From positions 1-64,000 of the forward strand of contig NZ_JAFBID010000011.1 of assembly GCF_016811235.1 (NCBI RefSeq): DNA of 64,000 nucleotides, in the 5' to 3' direction. This document shows, piece by piece, positions 53,522 through 62,430 of this stretch. Position numbers and translations under genes: made by a program. Each line of letters starts with the position of its first letter. Position 1 is the stretch's first letter. Origin of the DNA: Microvirga arabica. GTDB lineage: Bacteria; Pseudomonadota; Alphaproteobacteria; Rhizobiales; Beijerinckiaceae. The notes under the pieces were generated by a model, which was not told the origin of the DNA, searched no databases, and was given only the letters and a program-made list of their open reading frames with translations.

Positions 53522-54406
53522 TTAGGCCGCCTTGAGGATCCCCTTGTCGTGGGCGAAGGCCCAGTAGAGCTCGCGGGCGCGGCGGTAGAACGGGCCGGGC
53601 TGGAGATCGCGGGAATCGATGCGCAGCACCGGCATCACCTTGGAATAGTTGCCCGAGATGAAGATCTCGTCGGCGCTGGCGAAATCCTCGTAGCGCAGGG
53701 TGCCCTCGACCACCTGCACACCGTCGTCGCGCAGGAGCTGGATCACGCGCTGGCGGGTGATGCCATTGAGGAAGGTGCCGTTCGGATAGGGCGTATGGAC
53801 AACGCCGTCCTTGGCCATGAACACGTTGGATGTCGCGGTCTCGGCGATGTTGCCCAACGCGTCGCAGACCAGCGCGTTGTCGAAGCCCTTTTCCTTCGCC
53901 TCGCGGATCACGCGGGCGTTGTTGGGGTAGAGGGCGCCGGCCTTCGCATCGGTCGGCATGGATTCGAGGGTCGGACGGCGGAAGCTCGACTTCGTCAGCG
54001 AGGTTCCGCCCGGCACCGGCATCGGTGCCTCGAACAGGGACAGGCAGAACTGGGTCGATTCCGGGTCCGGCGCGATGGTGGACAAGCCCTCGGCCTCGCC
54101 CCAGTACATGGGCTTCACATAGAGCGCCGTGCCGGGCGCGAACTTCTTCACGCCCTCGCGGACGAGATCCATGATGGCCCGAGGCTCCATGGTGGGCTTG
54201 AGCCCGATGGTCAGCGCCGAGCGGTTCACGCGCTCGCAGTGCAGGTCGAGGTCGGGCGCCACGCCCTCGAACACGCGGGCGCCGTCGAACACCGAGGAGC
54301 CGAGCCAGGACACGTGCGAGCGCGGCCCGATCAGGGGCGGATTGCCCTCATGCCAAGCGCCGTTGAACCAGTTCCAGGTTTGTGAATACCAAGCCACGTG
54401 TCCCAT
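53522..54406 (-). CDS. ilvE: Branched-chain-amino-acid aminotransferase
   Basis: A 294-residue class IV aminotransferase. Features are the N-terminal HVSWLGSSVFDGARVFEGVA, the PLP Lys region PTDAKAGALYPNNARVIREA, the NIAETATSNVFMAKDG loop and FLNGITRQRVIQLLRDDGVQ. The FEG and ETA..N motifs suit IlvE-type enzymes, and a D-amino-acid aminotransferase cannot be excluded. Cytoplasmic. Its promoter gap is shared with the divergent dehalogenase gene. Confidence 0.86.
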   Translation of the reverse strand: MGHVAWYSQTWNWFNGAWHEGNPPLIGPRSHVSWLGSSVFDGARVFEGVAPDLDLHCERVNRSALTIGLKPTMEPRAIMDLVREGVKKFAPGTALYVKPMYWGEAEGLSTIAPDPESTQFCLSLFEAPMPVPGGTSLTKSSFRRPTLESMPTDAKAGALYPNNARVIREAKEKGFDNALVCDALGNIAETATSNVFMAKDGVVHTPYPNGTFLNGITRQRVIQLLRDDGVQVVEGTLRYEDFASADEIFISGNYSKVMPVLRIDSRDLQPGPFYRRARELYWAFAHDKGILKAA

Positions 54407-54567
54407 CCTTAATCGGTCAGAAATTCTGCCCTATCGAAACGCCTGCGCCTGCAACCGTCAATCGCCGGGCTCGGGGCTGGGACATGAAGTCTTGTGATGG
54501 GTTCCATGAGAAGGGCTGATCATTGGCCGGCTTGCCATCGTCCGCGCCTAGTGAAAATCTCCCCTTC

Positions 54568-55245
54568 ATGAGCAGCCCTAGCCTTATCCCCGCCCAAACC
54601 AAGGCCGTCATCTTCGACGCCTATGGAACATTGTTCGACGTGCACTCGGCCGTTGGCCGCCATATGGCTCAGGTCGGGCCAGATGCGGTGCGTTTCTCGG
54701 AGATCTGGCGCACGAAGCAGCTCGAATATTCATGGGTGCTGTCGCTGGCCGGCCGCTACGAACCGTTCTGGACATTGACGGAACAGGCCCTGGACTATGC
54801 CATTGCACGATTTCCGGACATAGACAGCTCGTTGAGACCGCTTCTGCTCGAAGCCTATCGCACGCTTGATGCTTATCCGGAGGCTCAGCAGACCCTGCAG
54901 GCCTTGCGCGCCCGCAGCCTTCACACAGGCATCCTGTCGAATGGTGATCCCGGCATGCTGAACGCGGCAGTGGATTCGGCGAACCTTTCCGAGAATCTCG
55001 ATGTGGTTCTGTCCGTCGATGCCATGCAGATCTTCAAGACGAGCCCGCAAACCTACGATCTCGTGCTGCAGGCTCTATCCGTCACGGCAGGCGAAGTCGT
55101 ATTCGTGTCGTCCAACCGCTGGGACATCGCCGGCGCAGCCGCATTCGGGTTCACACCTGTCTGGGTCAACCGGCTCGGCCTTCCGGACGAGTACGAGGAG
55201 CTTCCTCCAAGCGCAGTGATTTCTTCACTTGAGCAGTTGGTTTGA
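54568..55245 (+). CDS. Haloacid dehalogenase type II (HAD family)
   Basis: A 225-residue HAD-family hydrolase, type II 2-haloacid dehalogenase. Motif I is VIFDAYGTLFDVHSAVGR with the nucleophile Asp, motif II GILSNGDPGMLN with Ser/Asn, a Lys in MQIFKTSPQTYD, and motif IV in VSSNRWDIAGAAAFGFTPVW. It could remove halide from L-2-haloacids; other HAD substrates are possible. Start at 54568 matches the family. Confidence 0.85.
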   Translation: MSSPSLIPAQTKAVIFDAYGTLFDVHSAVGRHMAQVGPDAVRFSEIWRTKQLEYSWVLSLAGRYEPFWTLTEQALDYAIARFPDIDSSLRPLLLEAYRTLDAYPEAQQTLQALRARSLHTGILSNGDPGMLNAAVDSANLSENLDVVLSVDAMQIFKTSPQTYDLVLQALSVTAGEVVFVSSNRWDIAGAAAFGFTPVWVNRLGLPDEYEELPPSAVISSLEQLV

Positions 55246-55251
55246 GTTTCC

Positions 55252-55324
55252 CACTGTCATTCCGGGGCCGCGCAGCGGAGCCCGACCCGAAGGGCCGCGC
55301 CGAAGGCGTGGAAATCCACATCCG
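55252..55324. repeat. Palindromic repeat (GTCATTCCGG type)
   Basis: Starts actgtcattccggggccgcg, then a second palindromic part (gacccgaagggccg) and ends gtggaaatccac. It follows the dehalogenase gene. Confidence 0.7.
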
Positions 55325-55439
55325 CTGACGGCATGAAAAAAGGGCGCTACGTGAACCGCAGCACCCTTATAAGAAATCCGGTGTTTATGGACTCCGGGCT
55401 CGGTTTTTGGCCGCCCCGGAGTGATAGTTGGTGTCAGGC

Positions 55440-56822
55440 TTACTTCGCCATCGCGGCCAGGATGCGCGCCCACGACCGAGTGCCCTTGTGGAAGCTGTTG
55501 AGGTCGTACTTCTCGTTCGGCGAGTGGATGCGGTCGTCGTCGAGGCCGAAGCCGACGAACAGAGTGTCCATTCCCAGAGTGCGCTTGAAGTCTCCGCCCA
55601 CCGGGATCGAGCCGCCCATGCCGATGACGATAGGATCCTTCTTCCACTCGTCGTGCAAAGCGGACTTCGCAGCCGTGATGGCCGGGAAGTCGTGCGGCAG
55701 GGCGAGCGCCCGCGAACCCTTGTGATGGATGAACTCCACCGAGCAATCGGCGGGAATACGCTCGCGCACGAAGGCCTCGAAATTCTTGGAGATCGCAACC
55801 GGATCCTGATCGCCCACGAGGCGGAACGAGACCTTGCAGCGTGCCTCCGACGCGATCACCGTCTTGGTGCCTTCGCCCGTATAGCCGCCGATGATGCCGT
55901 TCACGTCACAGGTGGGGCGCGACTGGATCTGCTCGATGAGCATGCGGCCCTTCTCGCCGGCCGAATGCTTGAGGCCGACCTGCCCGAGGAACTCCTCCTC
56001 CGTGAGGTTCAGGCCCCGCCACTGCTCCAGCACCTGCGTGGGCGTCTCGTGCACGCCGTCGTAGAAGCCGGGAATGGTGATCCGGCCAGTGTCGTCGTGG
56101 AGGGCCGCGATGATCTTCGACAGCACATGGATCGGGTTGCGTGCCGCGCCGCCGAAGGTGCCGGAATGCAGGTCGCGGTCAGCGCAGCGGACGATGATCT
56201 CCTCATAGACCATACCGCGTAAGGAAGAAGTGATGCCGGGCGTGTTCTGGTCCCACATGCCCGTGTCGCAGACGAGGGCCACGTCGGCCTTCAGCTCGTC
56301 CTTGTTGGCCTCGATGAACTCAGGGAGAAACTTGGAGCCGTCCTCCTCCGCGCCCTCGACCAAGAAGGTGATGTTGATCGGCAGCGAGCCCGTCACGGCC
56401 TTCCAGGCGCGGCAGGCCTCGACGAAGGTCATCACCTGCCCCTTGTCGTCGGAGGAGCCGCGGGCGCTGATGGCCTTGCGGCCGTCGGGCAGCGTGATCA
56501 TGCGCGGCTCGAAGGGCGGCGTCTCCCACAGCTCCAGCGGATCGACGGGCTGCACGTCATAGTGTCCATAGAAGAGCACATGCAGCTTCGCGTCGCCCTT
56601 GGCGTGCCCGACCACGGCCGGGTACCCGCCCGTCTCGCGCAAGGAAGCTTCGATGCCGATGTTCTTCAGCTCGTCGACGAGCCACTGGCCGGCCGTGCGG
56701 CAATGGTCCTTGTAGGCGGGATCGGTGGAGATGGACGGAACCTTGAGCCACTGGAACAGGCGCTCCAGGGAGGAATCGAGGTCGGAATCGATACGCTGCA
56801 GAACTTGGTCGAGCTGGGACAT
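55440..56822 (-). CDS. M20-family metallopeptidase/dipeptidase
   Basis: A 460-residue M20 peptidase from Met at 56822 (MSQLDQVLQRIDSDLDSSLE). Metal-binding motifs are VLFYGHYDVQPVDPLELWET (His, Asp), RGSSDDKGQVMTFVEACRAW (Asp bridging), and VEGAEEDGSKFLPEFIEANK (Glu, catalytic). The lid domain and a final HHKGSRALALPHD segment are typical of PepV/DapE-like dipeptidases. Cytoplasmic. The longer frame from 56891 has no support. Confidence 0.88.
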   Translation of the reverse strand: MSQLDQVLQRIDSDLDSSLERLFQWLKVPSISTDPAYKDHCRTAGQWLVDELKNIGIEASLRETGGYPAVVGHAKGDAKLHVLFYGHYDVQPVDPLELWETPPFEPRMITLPDGRKAISARGSSDDKGQVMTFVEACRAWKAVTGSLPINITFLVEGAEEDGSKFLPEFIEANKDELKADVALVCDTGMWDQNTPGITSSLRGMVYEEIIVRCADRDLHSGTFGGAARNPIHVLSKIIAALHDDTGRITIPGFYDGVHETPTQVLEQWRGLNLTEEEFLGQVGLKHSAGEKGRMLIEQIQSRPTCDVNGIIGGYTGEGTKTVIASEARCKVSFRLVGDQDPVAISKNFEAFVRERIPADCSVEFIHHKGSRALALPHDFPAITAAKSALHDEWKKDPIVIGMGGSIPVGGDFKRTLGMDTLFVGFGLDDDRIHSPNEKYDLNSFHKGTRSWARILAAMAK

Positions 56823-56956
56823 GGTGGCCCTGTGTTGGTGTGTATGGCGGCCGACAAGGTGCATCCAACAGAGGTGAGCTGCAAGAGGCATCTGCCCAAA
56901 CCGTCGTTCCGGACGGAGCGCAGATCCGGGATCGGGTACAGGATGTGGTGCGTGTT

Positions 56957-57040
56957 TCCCTCCCCCTTGTAGGGAGGAGGGCGAGTCGAGCCATTCTCGT
57001 CCAGCGATCCCGGGTTCTGCTCCGCAGCCCCGGGATGACG
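56957..57040. repeat. Palindromic repeats (CCCTCCC and CCCGGG types)
   Basis: tccctcccccttgtagggag, a half copy of the element inserted in the mutase gene at 60591, is followed by gatcccgggttctg and its complement cagccccgggatgac at 57006-57039. Confidence 0.7.
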
Positions 57041-57047
57041 CATCTCT

Positions 57048-58587
57048 CTAGCGTCTCAACAAACCACCCAAAGTCCCCCGCACGATGGCGCGTCCGATGG
57101 AGCTGCCCTGGCGGCCGCCGATGGACTTGCCGATCTCGGCCGCGAGATTGCCGACCGTCTGGTTGACGATGGTCCGCGTCACCTCGCGGGTGACGCGCTG
57201 GCCGACCGTCATGGAGCCCTTGCGCTGCGGGCCGGCACCGAAGAGGCCGCCCAGCATGTCGAGGATGCCGCCACCCCCTTCCGCTGCCTTCGCCTCGGCA
57301 GCCGCCTGCTCGGCGCGCTTGGCGAGCATCTCATAGGCCGATTCCACATCGATGGACTGATCGTATTTTCCCTTCATAGGGCTCGATGCGATGATCTGCT
57401 GGCGCTCGGTCAATGCGATCGGCCCGACCTGCGCCATGGGCGGCGCGATCAGCGTGCGCTCCACCATGGAGGGCGCTCCCTTGCCCTCGAGGGTCGAGAC
57501 CAGCGCCTCGCCGACACCGAGTTCGGTGATGGCCTTCTGCGTGTCGAAGGCAGGATTCTCCCGGAAGGACTGGGCCGCCGCCCGCACGGCTTTCTGCTCG
57601 CGCGGGGTATAGGCGCGCAGCGCATGCTGCACCCGGTTGCCGAGCTGCGCCAGCACGCTTTCGGGAACGTCGATCGGGTTCTGGGTGATGGAAATAGACA
57701 CCGACGCCCTTGGAGCGGATGAGACGCACCACGCGCTCCACCGTTTCGACCAGGGCCTTCGGCGCATCGTTGAACAGCAGATGCGCCTCGTCGAAGAAGA
57801 ACACCATCTTGGGCTGGTCGAGATCGCCTACCTCGGGCAGTTCCTCGAAGAGTTCCGACATGAGCCACAGGAGGAAGGTGGCGTAGAGGCGCGGATTGCT
57901 CATGAGCTTGTCCGCCGCCAGGATGTTGACGATGCCGCGCCCGTCGCGATCGGTGCGCATCAGGTCCTTGATGTCGAGCGCCGGCTCGCCGAGGAACTCG
58001 TCGCCCTGCTGGTTCTCCAGCACGAGGAGCTGGCGCTGAATAGTGCCGATGGTAGCCTTCGACACATTGCCGTAGGTGGTGGTGAGCTGGCTGGCATTGT
58101 CGGAGACGAGTTGCAGCAGCGCGCGCAGGTCCTTCAGGTCGAGCAGCAGGAGCCCCTGCTCGTCGGCGATGCGGAAGACAATGTTGAGCACGCCCTCCTG
58201 CGTATCGTTGAGATCGAGCAGGCGCGAGAGCAGCAGCGGCCCCATCTCGGAGATCGTCGCCCGCACCCGATGCCCCTGCTCGCCGAATAAATCCCAGAAC
58301 ACGACAGGGAACTTGTCCGGCACGTACTCGACGTCGATGTCCTTGGCGCGCCGGACCAGGGGTTCCTTGCCGTTGCCGGGAGCGGCCATGCCGGAGAGAT
58401 CGCCCTTGATGTCGGCGGCGAAGACCGGAACGCCCGCGTTGGAAAAGCCCTCGGCCAGCACCTGCAGGGAGACGGTCTTGCCCGTGCCCGTGGCCCCGGT
58501 CACGAGGCCGTGCCGGTTGGCGAGCCTGAGATCGAGATATTCGGGTTTCGTGCTCTTCCCGATGAAAATTTTCCCGTCCTGCAGCAT
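57048..58587 (-). pseudogene. HerA-like ATPase (DUF853), single-base frameshift
   Basis: A HerA/YjgR-type bipolar DNA helicase-like ATPase of about 512 residues. The first part, frame from 58587, has Walker [20 protein letters not shown] and [20 protein letters not shown] (Walker B). The family reading [20 protein letters not shown] is broken: the first frame reads [11 protein letters not shown] and the second frame resumes with [20 protein letters not shown]. The extra base is one g at 57690-57691 (gatgg instead of gatg). The rest, to [20 protein letters not shown] and [20 protein letters not shown], is intact. A sequencing or assembly error is as likely as a real mutation. Confidence 0.8.
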
Positions 58588-58710
58588 CGCGTCTCTCCAG
58601 ATTTTCTTGATGGATCTTAGAAGCGTTGCCGCGAGTTTCCACTCTCGGAATTCTTGATTAAACAGTTCAGATTTGAACTATCGGCCCCGTTCCAGTTTCA
58701 GGAGAATCAG

Positions 58711-59091
58711 ATGGAAGAGCTCATCGCCCGTGTGACGCAGAAGACCGGTCTCGACCAGGCCACCGCCCGCAAGGCAATCGGCATCATTCTCGGCTACCTC
58801 CAGAAAGAGGGCCCCCAGAACGAGGTCAATCAGCTGATCCAGGCTCTTCCGGGTGCAATGGACGCCATCGAGGAGGGCAAGACCGGCGCCAGCGGCGGTC
58901 TCATGGGCATGATGGGCTCTATGGGCGGCGGCGTGATGGCGCTCGGCGGCCAGCTCATGGGCATCGGCGTGTCCATGGGCCAGATGCAGCCGCTGGGCAA
59001 GGAGCTCTTCACCTACGGCCGCGAGAAGGCCGGCGAGGATGTGATGGGCCCCATCGTCGGCTCGATTCCGGGTCTGTCGCAGTTCGTCTGA
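58711..59091 (+). CDS. DUF2267 protein
   Basis: A 126-residue protein from Met at 58711 (MEELIARVTQKTGLDQATAR), with TCAGGAGAATC upstream. The N-terminal helices (AIGIILGYLQKEGPQNEVNQ) match DUF2267. A Met/Gly-rich segment (GGLMGMMGSMGGGVMALGGQ) follows. Its role is unknown. A perfect palindrome lies 12 bases after the stop. Confidence 0.75.
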   Translation: MEELIARVTQKTGLDQATARKAIGIILGYLQKEGPQNEVNQLIQALPGAMDAIEEGKTGASGGLMGMMGSMGGGVMALGGQLMGIGVSMGQMQPLGKELFTYGREKAGEDVMGPIVGSIPGLSQFV

Positions 59092-59103
59092 TCGCCCAAA
59101 GCT

Positions 59104-59137
59104 CGTCATCCTGAGGCTGCGCAGCCTCAGGATGACG
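59104..59137. repeat. Perfect palindrome (cgtcatcctgagg)
   Basis: 34 bases, cgtcatcctgaggctgc and its exact complement with no loop. It is the shortened form of the CCTCATCCTGAGG element seen at 6918 and may act as a weak terminator for the DUF2267 gene. Confidence 0.85.
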
Positions 59138-59231
59138 CTGTCTCATCCCCATCCTTTGGGGCATTCCCACCGCCCCCTCCTCCCGGTATTGTCCGCGCCA
59201 TTCGCGCAGCCGTGCTCCGGACGAGGCCTCC

Positions 59232-61277
59232 ATGGACGATCTCTCTCTCGCCGCCGATTTTCCGCAAGCGACCCGCGAGCAATGGCTCAGGCTGGTCGAG
59301 GGCGTGCTGAAGGGCGCCGACTTCGAGAAGAAGCTCGTCGCCCGCAGCCATGACGGCATCGCGATTCAGCCGCTCTACCCGAAGGCGGAAGGCTCCGCGC
59401 CGGTGGCGCGAGAACAGGCTGGCCGCTGGCGCGTGTCGCAGCGGGTCGATCATCCCGATCCGGTCAAGGCGAACGAGCTGGCGCTCCTCGACCTTGAAGG
59501 CGGCGCCGATGCGCTGACTCTCGTCACCGGAAAGGCTCCCGCGGCGCGTGGTTTCGGGGTGCAGATCAACTCCGTCGAGGATCTCGACCGGACGCTCAAC
59601 GACGTCATGCTCGACCTCATTCACCTGCGCGTCGATGCCGGCGGACACGGCCGCCAGATAGCAGCGCTGGTGCTGGCGCTCGCCGAGCGGCGCGGCCACA
59701 CCCTCTCCGATCTCTCGCTCGATCTTGGCCTCGATCCTGTCGGGGCCATGGCGGCCATGGGCCGGATGTCGGCCGCTTGGGACGCGATGGCGCAGCGTAT
59801 GGGCGACACCCTCGCCCACCTGACGTCCAAGGGCTTCGCCGGCCGTGCTTTCCTGGCCGATGGACGTGCCTATCACGAAGCCGGCGCCAGCGAGGCGCAG
59901 GAGCTCGCGGCCGTGCTGGCGACGGGCCTGAGCTATCTGCGCGGCCTGGAAGCCACAGGACATTCGCTCGATGCGGCACGCCGGGCGCTCTCCTTCCTGC
60001 TCGTGGCCGATGCAGACGAGTTCCTCACCGTCGCGAAGCTGCGAGCCCTGCGCCGGCTCTGGGCACGGATCGAGCAGGCCTGCGGTTTGGAGCCGAAGCC
60101 GATCCGCCTGCATGCGGAAACCGCTTGGCGCATGACCACGCGGCGCGATCCGTGGGTGAACATGCTGCGCACCACGGTTGCGGCCTTCTCGGCTGGCATC
60201 GGCGGCGCGGACGCGGTCACGGTGCTGCCCTTCACGACCGCGCTCGGCCTGCCCGATGCCTTCGCCCGCCGGGTTGCGCGCAACACTCAGTTGATCCTGC
60301 TCGACGAGTCCAACCTCGCCCGCGTAGCCGATCCGGCAGCCGGCGCCGGCGGGTTCGAGGCGCTCACCGATGCGCTCTGCGAGAAGGCCTGGGGGCTGTT
60401 CCAGGAGATCGAGCGCGAGGGCGGCATCCTGGAGAGCCTGAAGAGCGGCACGCTGCAGGCCCGCATCGCCGCCGTGCGCGCCCAGCGGGAGAAGGCCGTG
60501 GCCACCCGCAGGGAGCCGATCACCGGCACGAGCGAATTCCCGAACATCAACGAAGCGGGCGTGACGGTGCTGATGCCGATGCCGGACAAGCCCTCCTCCC
60601 CCTTGTGGGGAGGAGTTGGAGGTGGGGGTGTCGGCGCTCCGCTGGTCCAGTCCAGCGCTCACACTCCCACCCCTGCCCCTCCCCACAAGGGGGAGGGAAA
60701 AGGGGGAGCAGAGACTCCCTTCCCGACTCTCGTGAAGATGGCTGCTGATGGAGCAACGCTGCCGCAGCTTGCTGCCACGGCTGCCGCGCCGGAAGCCGTG
60801 GCGGTCGCACCCCTGCCCTCGGTCCGTGTCGCCGAGCCTTTCGAACGCCTGCGCGACCGCTCGGACGCCTACCGGGCGAAAACCGGAGAGCGGCCGAAGG
60901 TGTTTCTCGCGAACCTCGGCTCCATCGCGGACTTCACTGCCCGCGCAACCTTCGCCAAGAACTTCTTTGAGGCCGGAGGCATGGAAGCCATGATGAACGA
61001 GGGATTAACGGACCAGAAAGAAACTGAACAGGCATTCATCGATAGTAAAGCCAAGATTAGCTGCATCTGCTCTACTGACGAGATTTACAAACTTCATGCC
61101 CCTGCGACAGCAAGGACCTTGCAGCAGGCGGGAACAAAACTTATGTTCCTGGCTGGCCGCCCCGGGGAAGATCAAAAAGAGCTGACCGAGGCCGGCATCA
61201 CAACCTTTATTTTTACCGGGTGCGATACCCTCAAGATCCTCGCCGAGGCCCTCGACACGGCCTGCGCGGAGCCTTGA
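59232..61277 (+). CDS. mutA: Methylmalonyl-CoA mutase small subunit
   Basis: A 681-residue small (catalytically inactive) subunit. The TIM-barrel part is DLSLAADFPQATREQWLRLV to about residue 420 (TTVAAFSAGIGGADAVTVLP). The terminal cobalamin-like domain has RPKVFLANLGSIADFTARAT and FAKNFFEAGGMEAM, without the DxHxxG cobalamin motif, as expected for this subunit. Residues 454-489 are a Pro/Gly/Ser insertion encoded by a palindromic repeat (60591-60697) in frame. From about residue 590 to 665 codon use becomes AT-rich. The large subunit gene starts 1.2 kb downstream. Confidence 0.9.
   Translation: MDDLSLAADFPQATREQWLRLVEGVLKGADFEKKLVARSHDGIAIQPLYPKAEGSAPVAREQAGRWRVSQRVDHPDPVKANELALLDLEGGADALTLVTGKAPAARGFGVQINSVEDLDRTLNDVMLDLIHLRVDAGGHGRQIAALVLALAERRGHTLSDLSLDLGLDPVGAMAAMGRMSAAWDAMAQRMGDTLAHLTSKGFAGRAFLADGRAYHEAGASEAQELAAVLATGLSYLRGLEATGHSLDAARRALSFLLVADADEFLTVAKLRALRRLWARIEQACGLEPKPIRLHAETAWRMTTRRDPWVNMLRTTVAAFSAGIGGADAVTVLPFTTALGLPDAFARRVARNTQLILLDESNLARVADPAAGAGGFEALTDALCEKAWGLFQEIEREGGILESLKSGTLQARIAAVRAQREKAVATRREPITGTSEFPNINEAGVTVLMPMPDKPSSPLWGGVGGGGVGAPLVQSSAHTPTPAPPHKGEGKGGAETPFPTLVKMAADGATLPQLAATAAAPEAVAVAPLPSVRVAEPFERLRDRSDAYRAKTGERPKVFLANLGSIADFTARATFAKNFFEAGGMEAMMNEGLTDQKETEQAFIDSKAKISCICSTDEIYKLHAPATARTLQQAGTKLMFLAGRPGEDQKELTEAGITTFIFTGCDTLKILAEALDTACAEP
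60591..60697. repeat. Palindromic element inserted in mutase gene
   Basis: Left arm ccctcctcccccttgtgggg, right arm ctccccacaagggggaggg, with inner arms gttggaggtgggggtg and cactcccacccctgcc. It is in frame and adds about 36 residues rich in Pro, Gly, Ser and Ala, at the linker between barrel and C-terminal domains. A half copy of the same element lies at 56957. Confidence 0.88.
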
Positions 61278-61315
61278 GATTTTCCTCCCGGCCGGCAATC
61301 GGGAGGATCACGGTT

Positions 61316-61705
61316 ATGACGTTCATGAAGATTTCGGCTGCGGCCCTCAGCCTCGGCATGATTTGCACAAGCGCGGCCCTGGCCGCCCCCAAGAACAAGC
61401 ACGACGGCACTTGGCAGGTGCAGATGGTGACCGACTCCGGCATCTGCGGCACCAACACCTATGCCATCACCGTCGAGCAGGGGAATGTCCGCTACCACGG
61501 CAGTCCCGGCGACACCCCGGCGCAGATCAGCGGACAGATCGCCTCCAACGGCTCCGTGAGCCTAGCGGTCCGCCGCAGCTCCGCGCAGGCTCAGGCCTCG
61601 GGCAGCCTGGCGGGCCAGTCCGGTTCGGGCGTCTGGAAGGTCGATTCCTACGGCTGCTCCGGCCGCTGGAATGCCCAGAAGCGCTCCAGCGTGGCGCAAA
61701 GCTGA
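61316..61705 (+). CDS. Secreted hypothetical protein, paralogue A
   Basis: A 129-residue exported protein (MTFMKISAAALSLGMICTSA, signal end ALAAP). The mature part is DGTWQVQMVTDSGICGTNTY, ITVEQGNVRYHGSPGDTPAQ, GSVSLAVRRSSAQAQASGSL and a final GCSGRWNAQKR. It shares this pattern with the next gene, including two Cys. GGGAGG lies ten bases upstream of the ATG. No family name is known to me. Confidence 0.7.
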   Translation: MTFMKISAAALSLGMICTSAALAAPKNKHDGTWQVQMVTDSGICGTNTYAITVEQGNVRYHGSPGDTPAQISGQIASNGSVSLAVRRSSAQAQASGSLAGQSGSGVWKVDSYGCSGRWNAQKRSSVAQS

Positions 61706-61723
61706 CCGGCCGCGCTTATCTCG

Positions 61724-61755
61724 AGCCGCCGCATCGATGATGCGGCGGCTTTTTC
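61724..61755 (+). terminator. Terminator after paralogue A
   Basis: Stem gccgccgcat and atgcggcggc around a short loop, then TTTTTCG. Confidence 0.85.
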
Positions 61756-61843
61756 GTGCCTGCGACCGTCTGCCATGAAGAGGAACCCCGCCCGAAACAC
61801 CCACGTTGGTTCAACCAACCCAATGTTGTTTCAGGAGTGTTTG

Positions 61844-62212
61844 ATGCGTGTTCTTTCCTGGCTTGGCGGTGCCGTCATGGCGACCCTTGTAGTGGTTCCC
61901 CAGGCCCAAGCCCAAACCAACCGGTTCGACGGCAACTGGAGCGTGGAGGTCGTCACCGAACAGGGCGCCTGCGACCGCGCCTACCGCTACGCGGTCGTCG
62001 TCCAGAACGGCCAGGCCCGCTATGGCGGCCCGGAGAACTTCAACGTCAGCGGCCGCGTGCAGCAGAACGGCTCCGTTTCCGCGAGCATCTCGCGGGGACA
62101 GGATAGGGCCAATGTTTCGGGCCGGCTGTCTGGAGCTACGGGGCGCGGCACCTGGACGACCTCGGGCGGACGGGTCTGCTCCGGCTACTGGAATGCCGAG
62201 AAACGGGGGTGA
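61844..62212 (+). CDS. Secreted hypothetical protein, paralogue B
   Basis: A 122-residue exported protein from Met at 61844 (MRVLSWLGGAVMATLVVVPQ, signal end AQAQ). The mature part FDGNWSVEVVTEQGACDRAY, VVQNGQARYGGPENFNVSGR, GSVSASISRGQDRANVSGRL and CSGYWNAEKRG aligns with paralogue A along its length. The two Cys of both proteins would form one disulfide. TCAGGAG precedes the start. The fold seems to be a small beta-sheet protein. Confidence 0.7.
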   Translation: MRVLSWLGGAVMATLVVVPQAQAQTNRFDGNWSVEVVTEQGACDRAYRYAVVVQNGQARYGGPENFNVSGRVQQNGSVSASISRGQDRANVSGRLSGATGRGTWTTSGGRVCSGYWNAEKRG

Positions 62213-62220
62213 CACACCCT

Positions 62221-62320
62221 TGTCATTCCGGTCCGGAGCGCAGCGGAGGGGAAGGGAATCCATATTGCAGAGCGTGAAAGTGGATCCCCTCCCCCCGCCT
62301 TCGGCTCGCCGGGGATGACA
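62221..62320. repeat. Palindromic repeat (GTCATTCCGG long form)
   Basis: tgtcattccggtccg at the left, ccggggatgaca at the right, with inner aagggaatccat and gtggatcccct arms. Same family as 5482-5584. Confidence 0.8.
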
Positions 62321-62430
62321 TTGAGGTTCCGCTCGGCTCAGACCTTGCGCCGATAGCATCGCGCATAGGGATGCCCTAGAATGCACCTCATTCGATCCGT
62401 TTTCACCGGCAAGGGCATCCGCTTCATCCC

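Noticed and set aside
59127-60686. 519-codon minus-strand frame opposite the mutase small subunit
   Set aside because: Antisense shadow without recognisable domains, with His/Arg/Gly-rich composition.
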